From Diploscapter coronatus (taxonomy: Eukaryota > Nematoda > Chromadorea > Rhabditida > Rhabditidae), in contig OZ038423.1 of the NCBI GenBank assembly GCA_964036155.1, positions 39,509,249-39,573,248 of the forward strand: a stretch of DNA of 64,000 nt, given 5' to 3'. The notes below the pieces were generated by a model. It saw nothing but the letters and a program-made list of their open reading frames with translations, was not told where the DNA came from and ran no database searches. Every line of letters begins with the position of its first letter. The first letter of the stretch is position 1. The position numbers and the translations under genes were made by a program. Below, in pieces: positions 61,451 through 64,000 of the stretch.

Positions 61451-62213
61451 TAGAATAAAATTTTCTCTCTGCTATTTGATTGAATATTGTAATCGATCTT
61501 CGAAGAATTGTCAAACTCCTGTTGCAGTTCATACATAGAAATGTTATTCGAATAAGTATTTTGATCGATTTTCAAGGAATTATTCAATTTCTGCTGTAAT
61601 TTATCCATAGAAAGGTCCAATTCCTGTTGTAACTCATTAATAGAAATGCCATTTTTCTGCTGTAACTCATTCATATAAATATTAATTAATGGTAATGAAC
61701 TAGCACCTGCCGACTTTGAAGAATTAAAATAACAACACCGGCCAAAATAAGTGCGCATAATAGAACTAATAGAAAAATGGATGTTTTTAACCAAAGATAT
61801 CCACGATTTTCCCTGAAAGGCAATAAATGATCAAATTATTTAGAAAAAAACTACAAAGTTCATCGGTAATAATTAATTTCGTAAAATATCCCGGACAAAA
61901 GAAATGCGCATGTATGTTTCAACTAAAAGTAAGTGGAATGACATGGAATAAATGATAAATTATTATTTTTTTATTTTTATTTTTTCGTGTATTTCGCGCG
62001 TTAAATTGCTCATTCCATGCAATTTCACGTTTTACAGAATGCCCCGTTATATCATCCGCATTCACACCTCGTTTGATTGTTTGCGTCCAGTAATTGACGA
62101 GACTCGGGTGGACGGTCAGTAGGCTTAACGATATATCGTAAATATATGTAGAATATCAAATGAAAAATTGAGCTCTAACTTACAGGACTTGAAGAATCAT
62201 TAAACTTTGCCAT
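60339..62213 (-). CDS. Type II transmembrane kelch-repeat protein
   Basis: Eleven exons in gene order: 62213-62184, 62123-62068, 61812-61707, 61659-61449, 61390-61260, 61214-61148, 61101-60989, 60948-60892, 60845-60670, 60625-60485, 60438-60339 (TAA), 395 residues in one frame. It has a hydrophilic N-tail of about 33 residues, one membrane span (LKTSIFLLVLLCALILAGVV), a stalk of about 70 residues with repeated ELQQ/KLQQ units and several N-glycosylation sites, then the kelch array (YFKDKLYYLGGK, SLNGKIYITGGF, AANGKLYAIGG). The kelch exons match those of the F-box/kelch gene one for one from REKILFY onward. By topology the kelch domain should face the outside or the lumen. Intron 60846-60891 must use a GC donor to keep the frame; the paralogue has GT there. 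An acceptor (ATCAG) lies one base before the ATG. Function unknown. Confidence 0.82.
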
Positions 62214-62350
62214 TCTGATTATCTTCGCGTATATCGAGGAATAGGCTAAACAAATAATAAAAATCGAGCAATAAAACTTTCACCCGAATTACCAAAAGAC
62301 CCGAAATTAAAACATAAATCAATCAGCAAACTTTTAAAAATTACCTCTCT

Positions 62351-62488
62351 AGCACACAAAAACGAATTTTACAATTCTAAAAGTTAAGGGGTTAATGACG
62401 CCAGGGAACGGATAGGGGAGTTTCAGTGCTGTGGAAGAGAAGACGAGCTGCGATTGAAAACGTCTATTTAACTGCGAGAGATCATTAT
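62351..62488. repeat. Dispersed repeat, copy 2 (first copy at 56667-56810)
   Basis: It shares TAATGACGCCAGGGAACGGA, GTGCTGTGGAAGAGAAGA and GCGATTGAAAACGTC with the copy at 56667. The tandem CTTTAGTAATTTT-like units follow immediately, whereas in the first copy about 200 bases intervene. Confidence 0.75.
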
Positions 62489-62910
62489 CTACTCCTACGT
62501 GTTAATAATTTCCTACTTTAGTAATTTTCGACTTTTAGTAATTTTCTACTCTTTAGTAATTTTATGAGTGTTTGTCTGTCTACGTTTCCAACGCTATAAC
62601 TTCAAGGTGAGTAAGAAGAAGTATAATGATCTATATATGTAGGGGCGCAAGTGATATTCCCGATGTGAGGCCAGAGTTATGAGGGTATTTTTCTCAAAAT
62701 CTATGGGTTAACCGTTTATAGAAAAAAAAACCACATTAAAACGTATTAGTGTAACCAAAGATATTAACTTCTGAAGGCGACGATCCGAAAATCCCTTTTT
62801 CTTCGTATTTTTTTCGTCAAGCAAAAAGCGTCCCCTGTCTTTACACGCAACAGAGCAAAGACTATTTCAAAGGGAGAACGGCTTTGTAAGGACGCTTGTT
62901 TGAATTTTTT

Positions 62911-63001
62911 GGCTCATAGAAAAAGACACCATCCTTTCTAAGAAATAGTATGAGAAAGCAAGAGACGAAAAGAAAAAAAGTGGTGTCTTTTTCTAGGAGC
63001 C
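62911..63001. repeat. 91-bp palindromic element, copy 2
   Basis: Near-perfect 21-bp terminal inverted repeats: GGCTCATAGAAAAAGACACC on the left, and GGCTCCTAGAAAAAGACACC as the reverse complement of the right end. The purine-rich centre shares TTTCTAAGAAATAGTA with the copy at 56020. Confidence 0.75.
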
Positions 63002-63136
63002 ATGACCAAGCCTATCACATAAACCAAAAGTTAGAGATTTCCGCAATTTGCATTTTATTATTATATATAGATATAATATGACAAATAAATATTTAAATAT
63101 TATAGCCAAATAAATGAAAAATGATCAAATAAATAT

Positions 63137-63697
63137 TCATATGAAGGACGTGTTTCTAGCAGGTTCGAGTGGCTTGCTTCTGAATTCCATATAGAGTCCT
63201 TTCTCTTTCTCTGAATCGGGAGTCACACTTCTTTGAGGACTCTGTCGATCTGTTGTTGGTTGAGAGTCCTTGAATTAAAAATGTTTTTCTACAACTAAAA
63301 CTGATATTTTACGATCTGCTTAATAATCGGACGTGGAATATATTGGTTTGTTCCATTCTCGTAATCCACTCCCTTCAGCCAGAAGGTTTCCATGACACCT
63401 TTTCCCTGCAAAAATACGTGCAATTTTCTGCGTTTCATCTCGACTTGTATTCATACTTTGATGATGACGTCTCCGCGGCTTTCAGTGGCGAATCCCCTTA
63501 CGATTTGAGTGAGCATATAATTCGCCTCGGCAGATAAATGGATTCTGCCCGCTGAAATTCGACATTTATTTACTTCCTACATGATACAATGATGGCACGT
63601 TTTCCGTTGCTCTCCATGCGACTGGCCGTGTTGACTGCATCTCCAAAGAGACAGTATCGAGGCATGGTTAATCCGACGACTCCGGACACAACAGATC
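63137..63697 (-). CDS. Guanylate cyclase, C-terminal part (partial)
   Basis: Four exons in gene order: 63697-63599, 63551-63457, 63405-63313, 63268-63137 (TGA). Together they give about 139 residues. The catalytic-domain end is clear: [40 protein letters not shown] and [12 protein letters not shown], all typical of receptor-type guanylate cyclases, which make cGMP. The conserved Arg and Asn of the RYCLFGD/NTASRME region, which position the nucleotide, are present. A hydrophilic tail of about 60 residues, rich in Ser, Pro and charged residues, follows. The rest of the gene lies beyond 64000; no further exon is visible between 63698 and the window edge. Which nematode gcy gene this is cannot be told from the fragment. 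Confidence 0.9.
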
Positions 63698-64000
63698 CTT
63701 AAATCAGTTCATACCATTATCAGATGTGATATCTTCAAAATATTGGCTCTACCACCGATTTTTATAAAGGAATAGACGCAAAATTTGAATATTTTAAAAT
63801 TATAACGAAGACAAATCTCAGCAATTAGATAGGGATCGCAAATAGTTTTGCAAAATGCAGTGTTCAGAAGCTTCCTACTCCAAATGACTAAATTCGATGT
63901 AACTAAGGTATTCGTGAAGAAAAGTTAAATAAATAAATCATTTTTTCCCGATAAAATTCACCAAAAACAGCTAGAAATGCAAGGGGAAGGAGTTTGTGAT

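Larger units (their letters stand above)
62214..63136. other. Intergenic region between guanylate cyclase and transmembrane kelch gene
   Basis: About 0.9 kb with two dispersed repeats (62351-62488 and 62911-63001) and a run of three or four CTTTAGTAATTTT-like units at about 62510-62565. No gene is seen. It should hold the 5' flank of the kelch gene and the 3' UTR of the cyclase gene. Confidence 0.55.

Overview
This looks like nematode nuclear DNA. Coding exons are interrupted by many introns with nematode-type 3' splice sites (TTTTCAG, ATTTTAG). Several short introns are 44-52 nt long. Some start codons sit a few bases after a free splice acceptor, as expected for spliced-leader trans-splicing. 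The gene content fits as well: an UNC-87-type protein with seven calponin-like repeats, a class III POU gene (ceh-6 type), a 1260-residue P-glycoprotein, tatn-1-type tyrosine aminotransferase and a receptor-type guanylate cyclase. I cannot name the species. Base composition is AT-rich outside exons. All exon boundaries were read by eye; every multi-exon model reported as complete keeps one open frame through all its junctions.

Left part, plus strand: the 3' half of a CDC5L splicing factor (310-5844). Minus strand: a ceh-6-type POU homeodomain gene (9580 to about 14448, 5' end not found). About 7.9 kb without a recognisable gene follows. Then, on the plus strand, come two related muscle-type genes: unc-87 (22391-30837, two alternative first exons) and a smaller calponin-like-repeat gene (34112-38242).

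Right part, all on the minus strand: an F-box/kelch gene (39878-41170), P-glycoprotein (44037-51914, 33 exons), tyrosine aminotransferase (52970-54514), a transmembrane C-type lectin (58155-59626), a transmembrane kelch gene (60339-62213), and the 3' end of a guanylate cyclase (63137-63697, continuing off the window).

The most unusual feature is the pair of kelch genes. They share an equivalent kelch exon array and a nearly identical 3' region, but one begins with an F-box and the other with a cytosolic tail, one membrane span and a stalk. This looks like a duplicated kelch cassette moved from a ubiquitin-ligase adaptor to a membrane protein. A third, broken copy of the last exon and 3' flank sits at 42148-42555. 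It lies inside a cluster of small mobile elements: a hAT-like element with an exact 8-bp target duplication, an 81-bp inverted repeat with an exact 9-bp duplication, and a tRNA-derived SINE. Several other families of small inverted-repeat elements are scattered through introns and intergenic DNA.
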